DNA from: Gorsachius magnificus
Lineage: Eukaryota > Chordata > Aves > Pelecaniformes > Ardeidae
NCBI GenBank assembly: GCA_034008185.1
Contig: CM067081.1
Span: 8,927,821 to 8,991,820 of the forward strand
DNA: 64,000 nt
Direction of reading: 5' to 3'
The notes below the pieces were generated by a model, which was given only the letters and a program-made list of their open reading frames with translations, searched no databases and was not told the origin of the DNA. The stretch's first letter is position 1, and each line of letters opens with the position of its first letter. A program made the position numbers and the translations under genes. Positions 13,706-28,241 of this stretch are shown in pieces.

Positions 13706-14538
13706 AAAGGCTGCCCCAAGTGCCCTGGCTAGCCAGGAAAGACAGCCTCAAATCCCAGCTGCTCCTCGCTATGGGTACTACGGCACAGCACAGTAGCTCC
13801 ATCTCCTTTGGCAGCCGGCATGTGGCCGCCCTGTGTCTACCTGCTCTAGTGCTTCCTAGAAATTAAGAACATGAGGATGGTTTTCAGAAGGGGATGCAGC
13901 CCAAGGTCCATAAACACTGACCTTCTAGTCCCAGGCTCTGCAATCATTTCCTCTGTAACAGGAGGTAAATTATTCTGAGCTATAATCATATATATATGAT
14001 CCTGAGATAGGAATTTCTAAAGGCTCTCTATATGCATGTCTGCATTAGTTTAAAAAACACTCCTAGTCAAATTTGTGTGTACATTTGTAGATGAGCTATA
14101 GAATTTTGATGGAGAAAGGACTTCATATTATTTTTTTTTTCAATAATGCAGGTTCTTCCCCTCTCCTTGTGGAGGAAATCTCTTTCCTTCCTTAAATGAG
14201 CAGTGATGAGCCAACAGGTACAGCAGGGAACGGAACATGAAGTGCCAGGTTTCGTTTTTGCTGTGAATCTATTCACATGGAGATCTTTCTCCTGCTCAAC
14301 CCCACTCTGTGTGCCTCTTTTGGCCAACAGATCCTCAAACTTCTTGGTCTTTCTTTTGTCTCTAGGAGGTAGTTGGGTTCTTCTGGGGTTGTAGGGAAAG
14401 GCTTTCAAAGCTGAGCATTTAAAAACTTGTGCCTCTTCTGCTTCAGTTGCTTTAGCATTGCTGGGGAGGTATGGAGGTCCTGGGCACTCCTTGCATACCC
14501 ATAGACTGCCTTCCTCTGCATGGCCCAGTACTGAAGCA
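13706..14538. other. Intergenic DNA, nothing recognised
   Basis: Unique sequence. A 171-codon open frame on the minus strand begins inside the neighbouring CR1 at a TTG and shows no domain. Confidence 0.55.
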
Positions 14539-14797
14539 GAATCATTTAGGTTAGAGAAGACCTTTAAGATCATCAAGTCCAACCGTTAACCTAACCCTGC
14601 CATCCCACCACTAAACCATGTCCCTAAGCACCTCATCTGCCTGGCTTTTAAACACCCCCAGGGATGGGGATTCCACCACTTCCCTGGGCAGCCCATTCCA
14701 GTGCTTGACAACCCTTTTGGTGAAGAGTTTTTTCTTAATACCCAATCTAAACCTCCCCTGGCGCAACTTGGGGCCGTTTCCTTGCATCCTATCATCA
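14539..14797 (-). mobile_element. CR1 LINE, truncated
   Basis: Reverse-oriented 3' end with GACCTTTAAGATCATCAAG, then the region encoding [19 protein letters not shown] on the minus strand. It breaks off near CATCCTATCATC. No tail octamers remain. Confidence 0.93.
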
Positions 14798-16229
14798 CTC
14801 ATGTCCCAACAGCCACGGCAGGTCTTGGATCCTGCTCTCTCTTAGTCCACCATGGCAGGGCCATCCCCTCTGTGACATGAGACAGCGGCTCAGTAGCAGA
14901 TTTGGGAACGGGACTGCAAACTCCTGATGGGAGCCCAGGCTGCAGGAGGGAGGCGTGGGGCTGCAGAGCACAGCTACTGGAAAGGCCACACAAGTGAGGA
15001 GGACTGGGCTGGTGGCCACGTCTCTCAGACTTGACTTTTCACAGCCAAAAAAAGAAAAAGCACCTGATATCCTGAGGAGAGGGGGAGGAAGAGATGCAGC
15101 CCTGTGCAGCATCCTGGTGTGTCCCGAAGCTGGCAGGGCTCTGGCAGATGCAGACACAGCTCTCGGGCATTTGGGAGAGGGAGGGACCTCACGAGCTCGC
15201 AGAAGCAAAACCCGGCTCATCCCACGGCAAACTGAGGGCTGGCTTTGCCGATGCTGACAGGATGAGTTACTGGTGTTTTGGGGTGAGACCTGCCCCCTTC
15301 CCTGCTTTGGTTATAAAACCATTCTCCAGGGAAGCAGGGATGGCTCCTCACTTCTTTTGGCTCCGCTCAGGCCACAGCTGTAGAAACACGATTGTTTTGT
15401 GAGTGGAACAGTATTATTGTTTGTCATAACTTTCATACACTGGGGCCTCCGTACCTGATTTTTTCAGCATTATATTTATATGCCCTCCTCCTCCTCGAAC
15501 ACCTCTTCCTCATTTCCAGGCCTCTCCTGCACCCCCTACCTTTCAAAAAGATGCTATGGTTGTACTGCGCGTGACTCTGCAAATGATTTCTGCTTTCTGC
15601 CTGGGGCCTGCCAGCTTTTTCCCACTGCTGCCAAATGGCAGCAGAAAGAAGAAGAGCTATCATCTCAGGCTGGAGGCTTTCCTTTCTGCTGTGCTCTCCC
15701 AGTCCTTTTTCTTTCACATGTAACCAGCGTGAGGTCAAGGAAGAGATCATGCTAAGTCTTCCAAGCAACCTTTTTGGAGTACACATGCTGCTGGCTTCTG
15801 TCACTGGCAGCTTTCCTTGCTGAAGCGAGGGGAAAGATGTCCTTTTGGTCCTTTTGCCATGCTACCATGCTATCAGGTCATTTTGGTTTTTATTCTGTGA
15901 GCAATGTTAGCAACCTGCTATAGCCACACCAGCCCCGAGCCCAGGGCTGAGCAAAGAGAGATTAATATTAAATGGAGGGTGAGTCCATGATTTCCTTAGC
16001 TGATGTACTTGGTACAAAGCATCATGTATGGCCCAGAGCTGGTAGAGGTGCTGCTGGACAAAGTCCTCACACTGGAAGCTGAGGTACAGCCCCACTTTGC
16101 TCTCACCCTTCCAGATGCTGGTTTGGAGTCTTGGTGGAGGGAGGGGATGGATGCTGCTCCTGTTGCTGCACCCCATTGCCTCTGAACACCCATTTAATGG
16201 GTCTGGGGCTAGGAGCTTGGAAGAAAGCC
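14798..16229. other. Intergenic DNA, nothing recognised
   Basis: Moderately GC-rich unique sequence between CR1 fragments. No gene signal seen. Confidence 0.55.
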
Positions 16230-16425
16230 AGGATGGTGAAACACTGGCACGGGTTGCCCAGAGAGGTGGTGGAGGCCCCATCCCTGGAAATATTCCAGGC
16301 CAGGTTGGACGGGGCTCTGAGCAACCTGATCAAGTTGAAGATGTCCCTGCTCACTTCAGGGGGGTTGGGCTAGGTGACCTGTAAAGGTCCCTTCCAACCC
16401 AAACTACTCTACGATTCTGTGAAAG
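16230..16425 (+). mobile_element. CR1 LINE, 3'-end fragment
   Basis: About 195 bp from GTGAAACACTGGCACGGG through GGTCCCTTCCAACCC to a worn tail (ACGATTCTGTGA). Encodes [19 protein letters not shown]. Confidence 0.93.
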
Positions 16426-17941
16426 CCTATGGCAGCATTGGTCTTACTGAAGAGGTGCCAGCCCCCCCTGGAGCAACGCAACGCGGGTCGGGGTGCAGCC
16501 TGGCAGGGCTGGGGAGTGGGCAGCGGTGAGGAGCCCCAGCCCGGCAGCAGCTCCCTGCAGCCCCCAGGCATGGCCTAGACACGAGTGGGGAGCAGGGGTG
16601 GTGAAGGGCGGCGAGGGGCTGGGGCCAGGGTGCAGCTGCCACTAGATGTCAGCCGCTCCTTGCTGCAAAGCAAAAGACCCAAAAAATGCAAGAAAAATCC
16701 CTGAAAAGACTCAGTTCCTGCTTTTCCACAGCACTCCGCTTATCATTCCTTACCCAGTACTTGAGCGAAAGCGTCTCTGAGTTGCTTTGGAAGAAAATAC
16801 TTCATCCACTAAAGCATTTAATGTCAGACTGTTTCTCTGCTCAATGTTTTAAACCTTAATATTTGTAGAAGCAGATTGTCAAATGGTTTGCATCTATTTT
16901 GCAGGAAGGATGTTTTTCCCTTCCTCAGAGTAAGCTCAGGAAATGAGAGAAGCAGGAAGGAAACTAGCTAAACGCTGATGGAAATATAAAATGAAGATAT
17001 TTATCTTGCCAGTGTATTGACAAACCATGGGTAATTGGCCTTTTTTTTTAATGTTTTAAACCATTGATTTAAAAATGGACAAAATTAAAGTTAAGTCTCC
17101 CTTCCCCAAGCCCACTGAAATGGATCTAATTAATCAGCACTTTTGCTTCTGGCAAGCAAACACAGCAACAAAATCAAAAGTTACAAATTACAGTAAACTG
17201 TGGCACAATAATATTTGTGTTTGGAGCTTAACCTGTTTCCCCTGGTGCTGTACCTCACATCTGGCACACGGGAGGTCCCTGCTCCCCCCAAAAAACTAGG
17301 AAAACAGAACAGCAGTTTCCCAGCCATACCTTAGCATGTGAGTCCTCGTTTGCTGCCTCTGCCCTCTGAGCCACCCTTCTGCTCTCCTAGTCCCGTGCTG
17401 ACTGCTTGGTAGGCTGTTCCCAGAGCATAAAACAAAACATCTGGTTGTTAACAACACTAAGCTGTTACAACAGCTGGACTCTGCCAGGATGTCCCAGACC
17501 TCTGGCCAGAAATCGTTTCCCAGCTGCAGGAAATACCAGTGATAGGGGATCTGCGGTACCAGCTCGGCTCCAGCTGGGAGCTGCCTGGTCTGCGCCCGTC
17601 CTCTTGTCCGCGCTTGGCGAGGTGCAGCAGGCACACAGCACAGCATGGTTCCAGCCTGGACCGTGCTCTGCCCCATCACTGTCGCAGCCAGCATTGGCTT
17701 TGCAAGCACGAATTGATGCTCCACTTCTCACTCAAGCTACACAAATATTTGTCAGTCTGGCTGAACTGTCCTAGGCTGAGGCAGAGACTGCAAACTCCTG
17801 GCTTGTATTACGAGCCAGTTAGCCCAAGCGTGCCGAGTAGGGCACTGTGGAGCATCAGTGACACAGCTGCCATGGGGCTGTGCAATGGGGCTTTCACCTA
17901 TGGGTGTGAGCAGCTCAAAGCTGGACTTTATCATCCCAGGT
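16426..17941. other. Intergenic DNA, nothing recognised
   Basis: Unique sequence between CR1 copies. Open frames up to 142 codons without domains. Confidence 0.55.
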
Positions 17942-18807
17942 GAAGCATCAAGGACGGGATGTCATCCAGAGAGACCTGGACAGGCGGGAGAGGTGGGCCT
18001 GTGTGAACCTCATGAGGTTCAACAAGGCCAAGTGCAAGGACCTGCACCTGGGTCGGGGTAACCCCCAGTATCAGTACAGGCTGGGGGAAGAAAGGATGGA
18101 GGGCAGCCCTGCTGAGAGGGACTTGTGGGTGCTGGTGGATGAAAAGCTGGACATGAGCCGGCAATGTGCGCTGGCAGCCCAAAAGGCCAACCGTACCCTG
18201 GGCTGCATCAGGAGAAGCGTGGCCAGCAGGTTGAGGGAGGTGATTCTGCCCCTCTACTCTGCTCTGGTGAGACCTCACCTGGAGCCCTGTGTCCAGCTCT
18301 GGAGCCCTCAGCACAAGAAGGACATGGAACTGTTGGAGCAGGTCCAGAGGAGGGCTACTAAAATGATCCGAGGGCTGGAGCACCTCTCTTACGAGGACAG
18401 GCTGAGAGAGTTGGGCTTGTTCAGCCTGGAGAAGAGAAGGCTGCGGGGAGACCTGATTACGGCCTTTCAGTACCCAAAGGGGGCCTATAGGAAAGATGGG
18501 GAAAATCTTTTTAGTAGGGCCAGCTGTGTCAGGACAAGGGGTAATGGTTTTAAACTGAAGCAGGGCAGGTTTAGACTGGATATAAGGAGGAAATTCTTTA
18601 CAATAAGGGTGGTGAAACACTGGAACGGGTTGCCCAGAGAGGTGATGGAGGCTCCATCCCTGGAAACATTCAAGGCCAGGTTGGACGGGGCTCTGAGCAA
18701 CCTGATCTAGTTAGCGGTGTCCCTGCTCCCTGCAGGGGGGTTGGGCTAGATGACCTCTAGGGGTCCCTTCCAATCCAAAACATTCTATGATTCTATGATT
18801 CTATGAT
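17942..18807 (+). mobile_element. CR1 LINE with an open 256-codon ORF2 C-terminal frame
   Basis: The element is 5'-truncated near 17,942. Its frame stays open to TAG at 18708-18710, covering the post-catalytic part of reverse transcriptase with [15 protein letters not shown] and [19 protein letters not shown]. It has no true start codon of its own (the open frame begins at GTG). The 3' end has GACCTCTAGGGGTCCC and three ATTCTATG octamers. It is the least decayed copy in the window, but lacks the catalytic motifs and endonuclease. Confidence 0.97.
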
Positions 18808-20166
18808 CAAACTTAAGGAGTTACCAACAGCCCTGCTGAAGGCTTTGCTATTTTAGCAGAGGCTGGGGAAGCTGGAAGTGGTCGGGTGGTTGCCGCTTGT
18901 CCCTCACCTATTCCTGCATCCCCGTGGGCAGATGCAGCTCTGGCCCCATGGGGATGATGGTGCAAGAGGGCTTGGGGAGCAGCTCCGCAGGGTGCTGCCT
19001 TCGGGAGCCATGGCAAGGCAAGCCAGATGGCTGCTCCCTGGGCAGTCCAGGCTGCCTCGCTGTGCCAGTACGGCTCGTGGTGGGGCTGCCACATGGACTG
19101 GACCATTGACATGATCCAAGTTAAAAATAAACCTCCAGCACAAAATGAAGCAAAACCCATGATAGTTGTTTTTAACCTGGGTCTTTTCGCTGATGTACTT
19201 TGCAGGTCAGCGCCACAAATAGTTGTACTGGAATATGAAAGAGGAGCTGGAATGTAACGTGGTTATGGGAATAAGCGGCTGAGGACGGAGCAGATGTGAC
19301 TGAAACTCCACCACCAAAGCCAGGGTCTCAAGATACCACATTTTCACATTACTGGAGCTTAGGATGCTCCTGATTTCTGGCAGCAGAACTCTGGTCTCTT
19401 TCACTATGAACTCCTTAACATTTGCTCTCTTAAAAAAAAAAACAAAACAAAAAAAAACCACAACAGGAAAAAACCCCAATCAATCAAACAAGAAGTCCTT
19501 ATAAAGGCTACTTTTTGTCAGTTTTGTATACAGCCACATACTCTCCTCCGCAGGCAAACCTGGGCTGATTTGTCATCTCGGTGGCTCGGGAGGCTGTCCT
19601 CGCTCAGCGCCACTCCAGCCATCCCCTGCCACTTCCCAGGGGATGCTCTGAGATGCCCCATGTGGGGCACATGGATGTGGGCAAGGGACAATCAGAGAGA
19701 CCTGGTGCAGCCACCACCACCTCAAACGCTATGCTGGAGATCCTCTGGTGGTGTGAACAACCCCCACAACAAGAGGAAATCCTCCACCCTCCCCCCCAAG
19801 CTCTTTTCTTCTATGTTGGTTGTTTAACTGTAGCTATATTAAAGACTCCTAATTACAAGTTTCAAGTCAGAGATCTCATTAATCACCAACCTGAGAACTT
19901 TACAGTGCTGAGCTGCCAAAGGCATGAGCAAATCACTCTAATTACGAGGTTTAGATGCTGCTCTTCAAAACTTGATTAGCTACAAATACACAGGTGATAA
20001 TTCTTACTGTCATCTTTATAGCACATCCTCACTATTATCCACTCTAGTCTGATTTAGGTTCTTATGAGAATAATATTATGCTAATTAAGTAATCCTGCAC
20101 AAAGAATACTTCATGATGGAGATGATTAAGTTGGTTTAGATGGTGACTAATACCACAAACTGTACT
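18808..20166. other. Intergenic DNA, nothing recognised
   Basis: Unique sequence with an A-rich stretch (about 19,432-19,460). The AT-rich part 19,840-20,160 looks compositionally like non-coding conserved DNA, but this is only an impression. Confidence 0.5.
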
Positions 20167-20549
20167 ATCATAGAATCATAGAATCATTTAGGTTGGCAAA
20201 GACCTTTAAGATCATCAAGTCCAACTATTAACCCAACACTGACATCCCATTGTTAAATCTGTCCTTAAGTACCTCATCTGGCCATCTTTTAAATACCTCC
20301 AGGGATGGGGACCCAACCACTTCCTTGGGCAGCCCGTTCCAATGCTTGACAACACTTTCTGTGAAAAAAATTTTCCTAATTTCCAACCTAAACCTGCCCT
20401 GGTACAACTTGAGGCCATTTCCCCTCATCCTATCACCTGTTACCTGGGAGAAGAGACCGACCCCCACCTTGCTACCACCTCCCTTCATGTAGTTGTAGAG
20501 AGCAATAAGGTCTCCCCTCAGCCTCCTTTTCTCCAGGCTAAACAACCCC
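20167..20549 (-). mobile_element. CR1 LINE, truncated
   Basis: Reverse-oriented: tail octamers (ATCATAGAATCATAGAATC), GACCTTTAAGATCATCAAG, then ORF2 C-terminus on the minus strand ([20 protein letters not shown], 105 open codons). Ends at the AGGCTAAACAACCCC segment, directly against another CR1 tail. Confidence 0.95.
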
Positions 20550-20552
20550 AGT

Positions 20553-20622
20553 TATAGAACCATAGAATTGTTTAGGTTGGAGAAGACCTTTAAGATCTTC
20601 AAGCCCAACCATCCACCCATCA
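20553..20622 (-). mobile_element. CR1 LINE, 3'-end fragment abutting another copy
   Basis: A second 3' end in the same orientation: ATAGAACCATAGAATTG, then GGAGAAGACCTTTAAGATC. About 70 bp. The copy at 20167-20549 begins within a few bases of this fragment's tail. Confidence 0.88.
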
Positions 20623-21429
20623 GTGTCAGAGAAACCGGCAAGGGACCTACACAAAAAGGACTTCCTCGCTGCCACCATATATCCTGTGAGCAGAAATGAT
20701 AAAAAGGAATGAAAAATAAGCAGAGCATTAACAAGCTTAATTTAAAAAAAAAAACAAAACTTGCAAGAAAATGTAGGTAAACAATAGAATCTGTTCTCTG
20801 AAGGGCTGAAATTACCCCTAGGAGTGAGCCCATTTCAAGCACATTACTAACAGCAGGATTTGCCCCTTCCAAAAACCAGTAACAGTTCTCACATACTCAA
20901 TGGGCAGGTGGTTACACTGCCCCCCTGCACCATAGCCCCCGGATCTGAATGCTCAGTGCATCTTTGGGTGTACACATTCCATAACACGTGAAATAAAAAA
21001 CAGCCTTACAGGAGGTTCTGCTCTCTCCAGCAGCCACGTCACAGCAGCGTTACAGCAGGGGATGGTTGTGTTTCCATCTTTTCACTCTCATTTGGTTTTG
21101 GGGACATGTTCAGGCAAGCCCAAAGCTCCAGCTGCTTCCCCAGCCAGCACCCGGGACCTATGTGCCGTCTTTGAAAGGGTTTCTGTCCACCCCTTGCGCA
21201 AGCCCTGAAGCATGCACGTACTTTCACTGTTGCCCAATGATGTTTTCTTCTCAGTTATTTCTTGCAACCCACACTTAGAACCAAACCGTGCTGGACTAAC
21301 CCATTCAGAGCATCCATTCACCGCAGCGTGAGCATTTCAGTCCTTCTTCCTTCAGGGGGGAAAAAAGCACTTGCAACAGTGATGAAGCCAATTTAACAAA
21401 CAATCTCACCGAAAACGTGAGGGCTGCCA
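20623..21429. other. Sequence just past the FZD4 3' end
   Basis: Unique sequence between the inferred FZD4 polyadenylation site and the first downstream CR1. No gene recognised. Confidence 0.5.
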
Positions 21430-21461
21430 GCAATACCTTAGTTATTCACAGAGGTTAAAAT

Positions 21462-21467
21462 TTTATT
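21462..21467 (-). terminator. Candidate FZD4 distal polyadenylation signal AATAAA
   Basis: TTTATT on the plus strand reads AATAAA on the minus strand. It lies at the end of the unique 3' UTR sequence and is followed by a T/GT-rich stretch containing TTGTTTGTT near 21,390-21,410, a plausible downstream element. Confidence 0.55.
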
Positions 21468-21700
21468 TTGATATAAAAATTAAATAGCAAAGTTTTTGGT
21501 TTTTTTTTACAGTGATAAATTAGAAATTTACAGTACATACATCAAAGTAGATATATTTTTCTGTACACCCCAAAATAATCAGTGTCTATTTCCTTAAAAA
21601 AAATCAGAAAAAGGAGCTAACTTGACTGTTTAATGTAAGAGCTAAGCTTGTACCTCTCCAGCAGATGCTTCCAAAACCTGCAGTGAGAAGAAGACGCACT

Positions 21701-21726
21701 GGGGGGGGGGGGGGGGGGGGGGGGGG
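21701..21726 (+). repeat. 26-nt G homopolymer in the FZD4 3' UTR (C26 in the mRNA)
   Basis: An uninterrupted run of 26 G on the plus strand sits between otherwise complex sequence. The FZD4 transcript would carry poly-C. Length is likely variable between individuals or reads. Confidence 0.95.
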
Positions 21727-24719
21727 AGAAGAGAGCAGGGACTGCATAAGGAGGGGAACTACTGCAAAGTTTCTAGCTGTACAACCGCAGCAACTGCACT
21801 TCCGAGACAGGATTAGTCACACATTTTTTGGCTTGTAATTTGTAACAGCGTTAAAACAGAGCACATCGGAGTTGCAGATATCTACTCTTCACAATGGCCA
21901 GGTTTTAGGCTATCTGCTGTGACTTCCCACTCATACAGCCCCGAAGCGGAGCAAGGTAAATGCATGCAGATCAATACATTTATGGAATGGTTTCATTGCT
22001 GTAACAGCTAATTTTGCTTTGTGTTGGTACAATGCTTCCCTGAATGCTCAGGGAAGATGTCTCTTTGGGAACAGCAGCTGGTGTCTCTCTGCAGCCCATC
22101 TCCTCCCCATAGTATTTGCGTCCCTCACACTCTTTAATGGAACATCCCCCTGGGTTCTTTGTAGGGGTACGCAGTGCTATCCTCATCCAACTCACTTCCA
22201 ACGTCCCAAATCACATCTGTCTGTCACAGTCCACAGGGTCACAGGCAGCAATGCAAGGATCTGATAACAAGGGACTACTTAACATTCACTTCTGTGTACA
22301 TAACACGGTTAAAAATGCCATTTATTGAATCAGCCAGGTCAAACACGGGCTGTATTGGCCAGGAGAGTATCCAAACCATTTCAGAGTGAAGGACACTTGA
22401 GTGAACGTGACACCTTGGCACAGCCCAATACTAGGTTAAAAGACAAGGCTCCTACTGCGTCCTCACCCCTTGAAAGTCAACATACAGCTGCTGACTTTAC
22501 ACCCCTCGCTGCGCCAGGAGACAGATTGCACGACAGAGAAACTTGGCCATCTAAAGATTTCCTACTTGCAGAACTCCTCGTCCACAGAGGAATAACCAGA
22601 TCCAAACACAACACTAATAGCAAGAGACTTTATGGAGAGGATGAAAAGGCTCGGCTGGTATGCAGCGTTGGCCAAGACAATGCTTGTGCATCTTGAGGAG
22701 AATGTGTCAAGTTGTCACTTGTTCTGCTGGAGAGGGAACCCAACCACAAAGACTGCAATTAGGGTTTGTTTGGGGTTTGGTTTTTTTTTTTGTTAAAAAA
22801 AAAAAAAATGTGTTCCAGCACATGTTTCAACATTGACATTGAAACAATACACGCTTCTGGGACAGATTAATGCTCACGGCCAGAGCTGGAATGAATTGCT
22901 GTGTGGTTTGGGAAGCGCATGGGGCACCTGTATGAAAAGGGAGGACTAGGATAAAGCAGTGCCTGTTCTCAGCTGCCCTTGACAGTCCTGCGAGTCGGGG
23001 CACTGGGGGGATGCTCCACAGCTGACCAGGTTCCACACAAACAAACGGAGCAAAAGTTTAGGGCGCACAGATAAAACTGAAGGTCCTTCAAAAGGATAAG
23101 AGTATCAGAACAGTGTTCTCTTCAGCACTGCTGGGCTATTTCTATTTGCATCACCTTTCTTATTAGCCAAACAAGCCCCCGACACAAGGTTTGAGCTACC
23201 ATGAGCACAAACCGATGCCTCCTCAAATAAAAGGCTAAGAAAACTCAGCAGTTGCTATGAAACAACATTATTCACCAAGAAGTTGGATCTCTTCTCTTGG
23301 GATGTCTTTACAAAACCTGGAAATGTCTTTCATTGTTCCTTAGGACCGAATGCCTGCTCACATTCTGCATGAAAATATAGGTTTAAAAAAAAAATCTCCA
23401 TAGCTGTCAGTGAGCGATTGGAGCATCATCGTGAGGCAGTCAGCTGTACTGCGATGTCATGGGCTGAGAATGTTCTTTTAATTGTAACTGACACACATAA
23501 TTATACAACTGATCTGTGTGAACATGAGGTTGCCAAGGAACTTAACAATTTGCTTCTCTCCAGACTGGCGTCTGCAGAGATACCATCGCGCTGAACGAAA
23601 TACATTAAGACTTAATTGCTTCATGCAATGAGTCTCCAGAGACAGCTAGATAATTTATTGGAAAAAACTGGCATTGTTTGAAGAGACCCTCAACTCATTT
23701 TTCTCTTCCCTGGCGGAAGGAACCCTATAATGTAAGACTTTAAATAAAGCTATTAAATGCAGCAGAAGTAGTCTGCTGGAAATAGCAGGAGCACCTGAAG
23801 GGACAGGAATGGAGGCAGGTGGATAACAATAAGCGATGCAGAAGACCATACACAGCTTCCCCGCTCCCACTGATTCCTCTACCGCTGACAATGGCCTTGA
23901 GTAAAGCTTTGATGCAATTAGAAATATTGATTGAACCACAGAAGAATTCAGTGGGAAGGGGCCTAGGGAGGTCCAAATTCCTGCTCAAGGCAGAGTCAAC
24001 TCTCGATGCAGACCAGGTTACAGACAGGAAATAAGTCCAAATTATTATTAGACCATCAGATGACTTCAAGAATCATCCTCACTAATACCTCACTAAATCC
24101 TACTCATCACGGGTAACTCTCAAACCTGCAAAGTCCACTCGGTATTTGCTGGAGGACCTGAGCCTTGGCTGACTTGTGTAGAATATGGAAGCAACAGAAT
24201 TCCCCAGGGCATAGAGACAGAACCCTCGGCAGGTGCTTCCTTCACGATGCTGAACTCAAAAAGACAACATCTAACTGAGGTCCTGGGTGCTTCATCTTCT
24301 GATGACCAGACCCTAAAACAGCCCAGAATTTGGCCCCAGACCGCCTTCCCTCCATCAGCTTTATGACGATGAAAAGAAAACAATATCCCACAGCTGTGGG
24401 CTAAGTCCCTCAGCTTCTAAAGACTTCAGTATATTGCATCCTGCTTTAAAAATAAAAAAGGCAGATAACATGTTTGGATATTTCACAGCTTTTAAAGCCT
24501 CCCTGGGCTTTCCTATCTTGGGCAGCATGGTTTATGGCTATTGTATCTGCAGCATGATCTTTTTTGCTCTTTATTCTTTAAGGCTTTTTTTTTTCCATCC
24601 CCCAGAGACAGGTTGTGTAACCGCCTCCCTACTCTACTCCCAACATTTCCATGGCACTGCTTACACACGGTCAGTCCTTCACGGAAGAGCAGTCAGACCA
24701 TCGGGTTGTTGTTCTTTTC

Positions 24720-27479
<2,760 letters not shown>

Positions 27480-27759
27480 CTATTAAACAGCCTCGCCGGG
27501 AAACTGCCCAGGGGAGGGCCGGCACCTCCCCGCGCCCTCCCCGCGCCCCCGCCCCGCGCCGCCCCGGCCCGGCCCGCCCCCCCGGGGGGCGGGGGGACAC
27601 CCACCTGCACCCCCACCCCCCCCCAACCCGGACCGAGGAGTCGTGAAACACCGCCCCCCCCACACCCCGCTCCCTGGGGCGCCCCCAGCCGCACCCCCAA
27701 CCCCGGGAAGCGCCCTTCCTCCTGGCCACCCCTCGCAAGGGGACCCCCCCTTCTCCCCT

Positions 27760-28241
27760 CACTCCAAGAAGGACAGTGAGGTGCTGGAACATGTCCAGAG
27801 GAGAGCAACAAAGCTGGTGAGGGCTCTGGAGCACAAGGCTGATGGGGAGCGGCTGAGGGAACTGGGGGTGTTCAGTCTGGAGAAGAGGAGGCTGAGGGGA
27901 GACCTGATCGCCCTCTGCAACTGCCTGACAGGAGGGGGTAGTGAGGTGGGGGTCGGCCTCTTCTCCCAAGGCACAAGCGATAGGATGAGAGGAAATGGCC
28001 TCAAGTTGAACCAAGGGAGGTTTAGGTTGGACATTACGAAAGATTTCTTCCCCCAAAGGGCTGTCAGGCACTGGAATGGGCTGCCCAGGGAAGTTGTTGA
28101 GTCCCCATCCCCAGGGCTATTTAAAAGCCGGGCAGACGAGGTGCTTAGGGACATGGTTTAGTGGTGGGATGGCAGGCTTAGGTTAACAGTTGGACTTGAT
28201 GATCTTAAAGGTCTTTTCCAACTGAAATGATTCTATGATTC
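27760..28241 (+). mobile_element. CR1 LINE, truncated, beside FZD4 exon 1
   Basis: Begins with CACTCCAAGAAGGACAGTG and is open through [19 protein letters not shown] to the TAG at about 28,161. It ends with GATGATCTTAAAGGTC and ATTCTATG. It directly borders the C-rich tract upstream of FZD4 exon 1, antisense to the gene. Confidence 0.95.

Larger units (their letters stand above)
21430..24719 (-). other. FZD4: FZD4 3' untranslated region
   Basis: About 3.3 kb of single-copy sequence without CR1 follows the FZD4 stop codon in the transcribed direction. The distal limit is inferred from an AATAAA hexamer (TTTATT at 21462-21467 on the plus strand) followed by a U/GU-rich stretch. The next sequence, from 20,622 downward, is CR1. 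Alternative hexamers occur at about 24570, 23653-23658 and 22321-22326, so shorter isoforms are possible. The UTR contains a 26-nt C run on the mRNA strand (21701-21726) and an adjoining U/A-rich stretch near 22,777-22,809. Long multi-site 3' UTRs are usual for FZD4, but the exact end here is inferred. Confidence 0.7.

Noticed and set aside
14067..14582. 171-codon open frame on the minus strand
   Set aside because: Begins at TTG inside a CR1 3' end and then reads into unique DNA; no ATG-start support and no domain.
18770..18807. Short direct repeats resembling a CRISPR array
   Set aside because: These are ATTCTATG octamers of CR1 tails, present at most CR1 copies and without spacers.
1..21430. 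PRSS23, which neighbours FZD4 in human, expected downstream
   Set aside because: No open frame with trypsin-like protease motifs was found, so the gene must lie outside the window if synteny holds.
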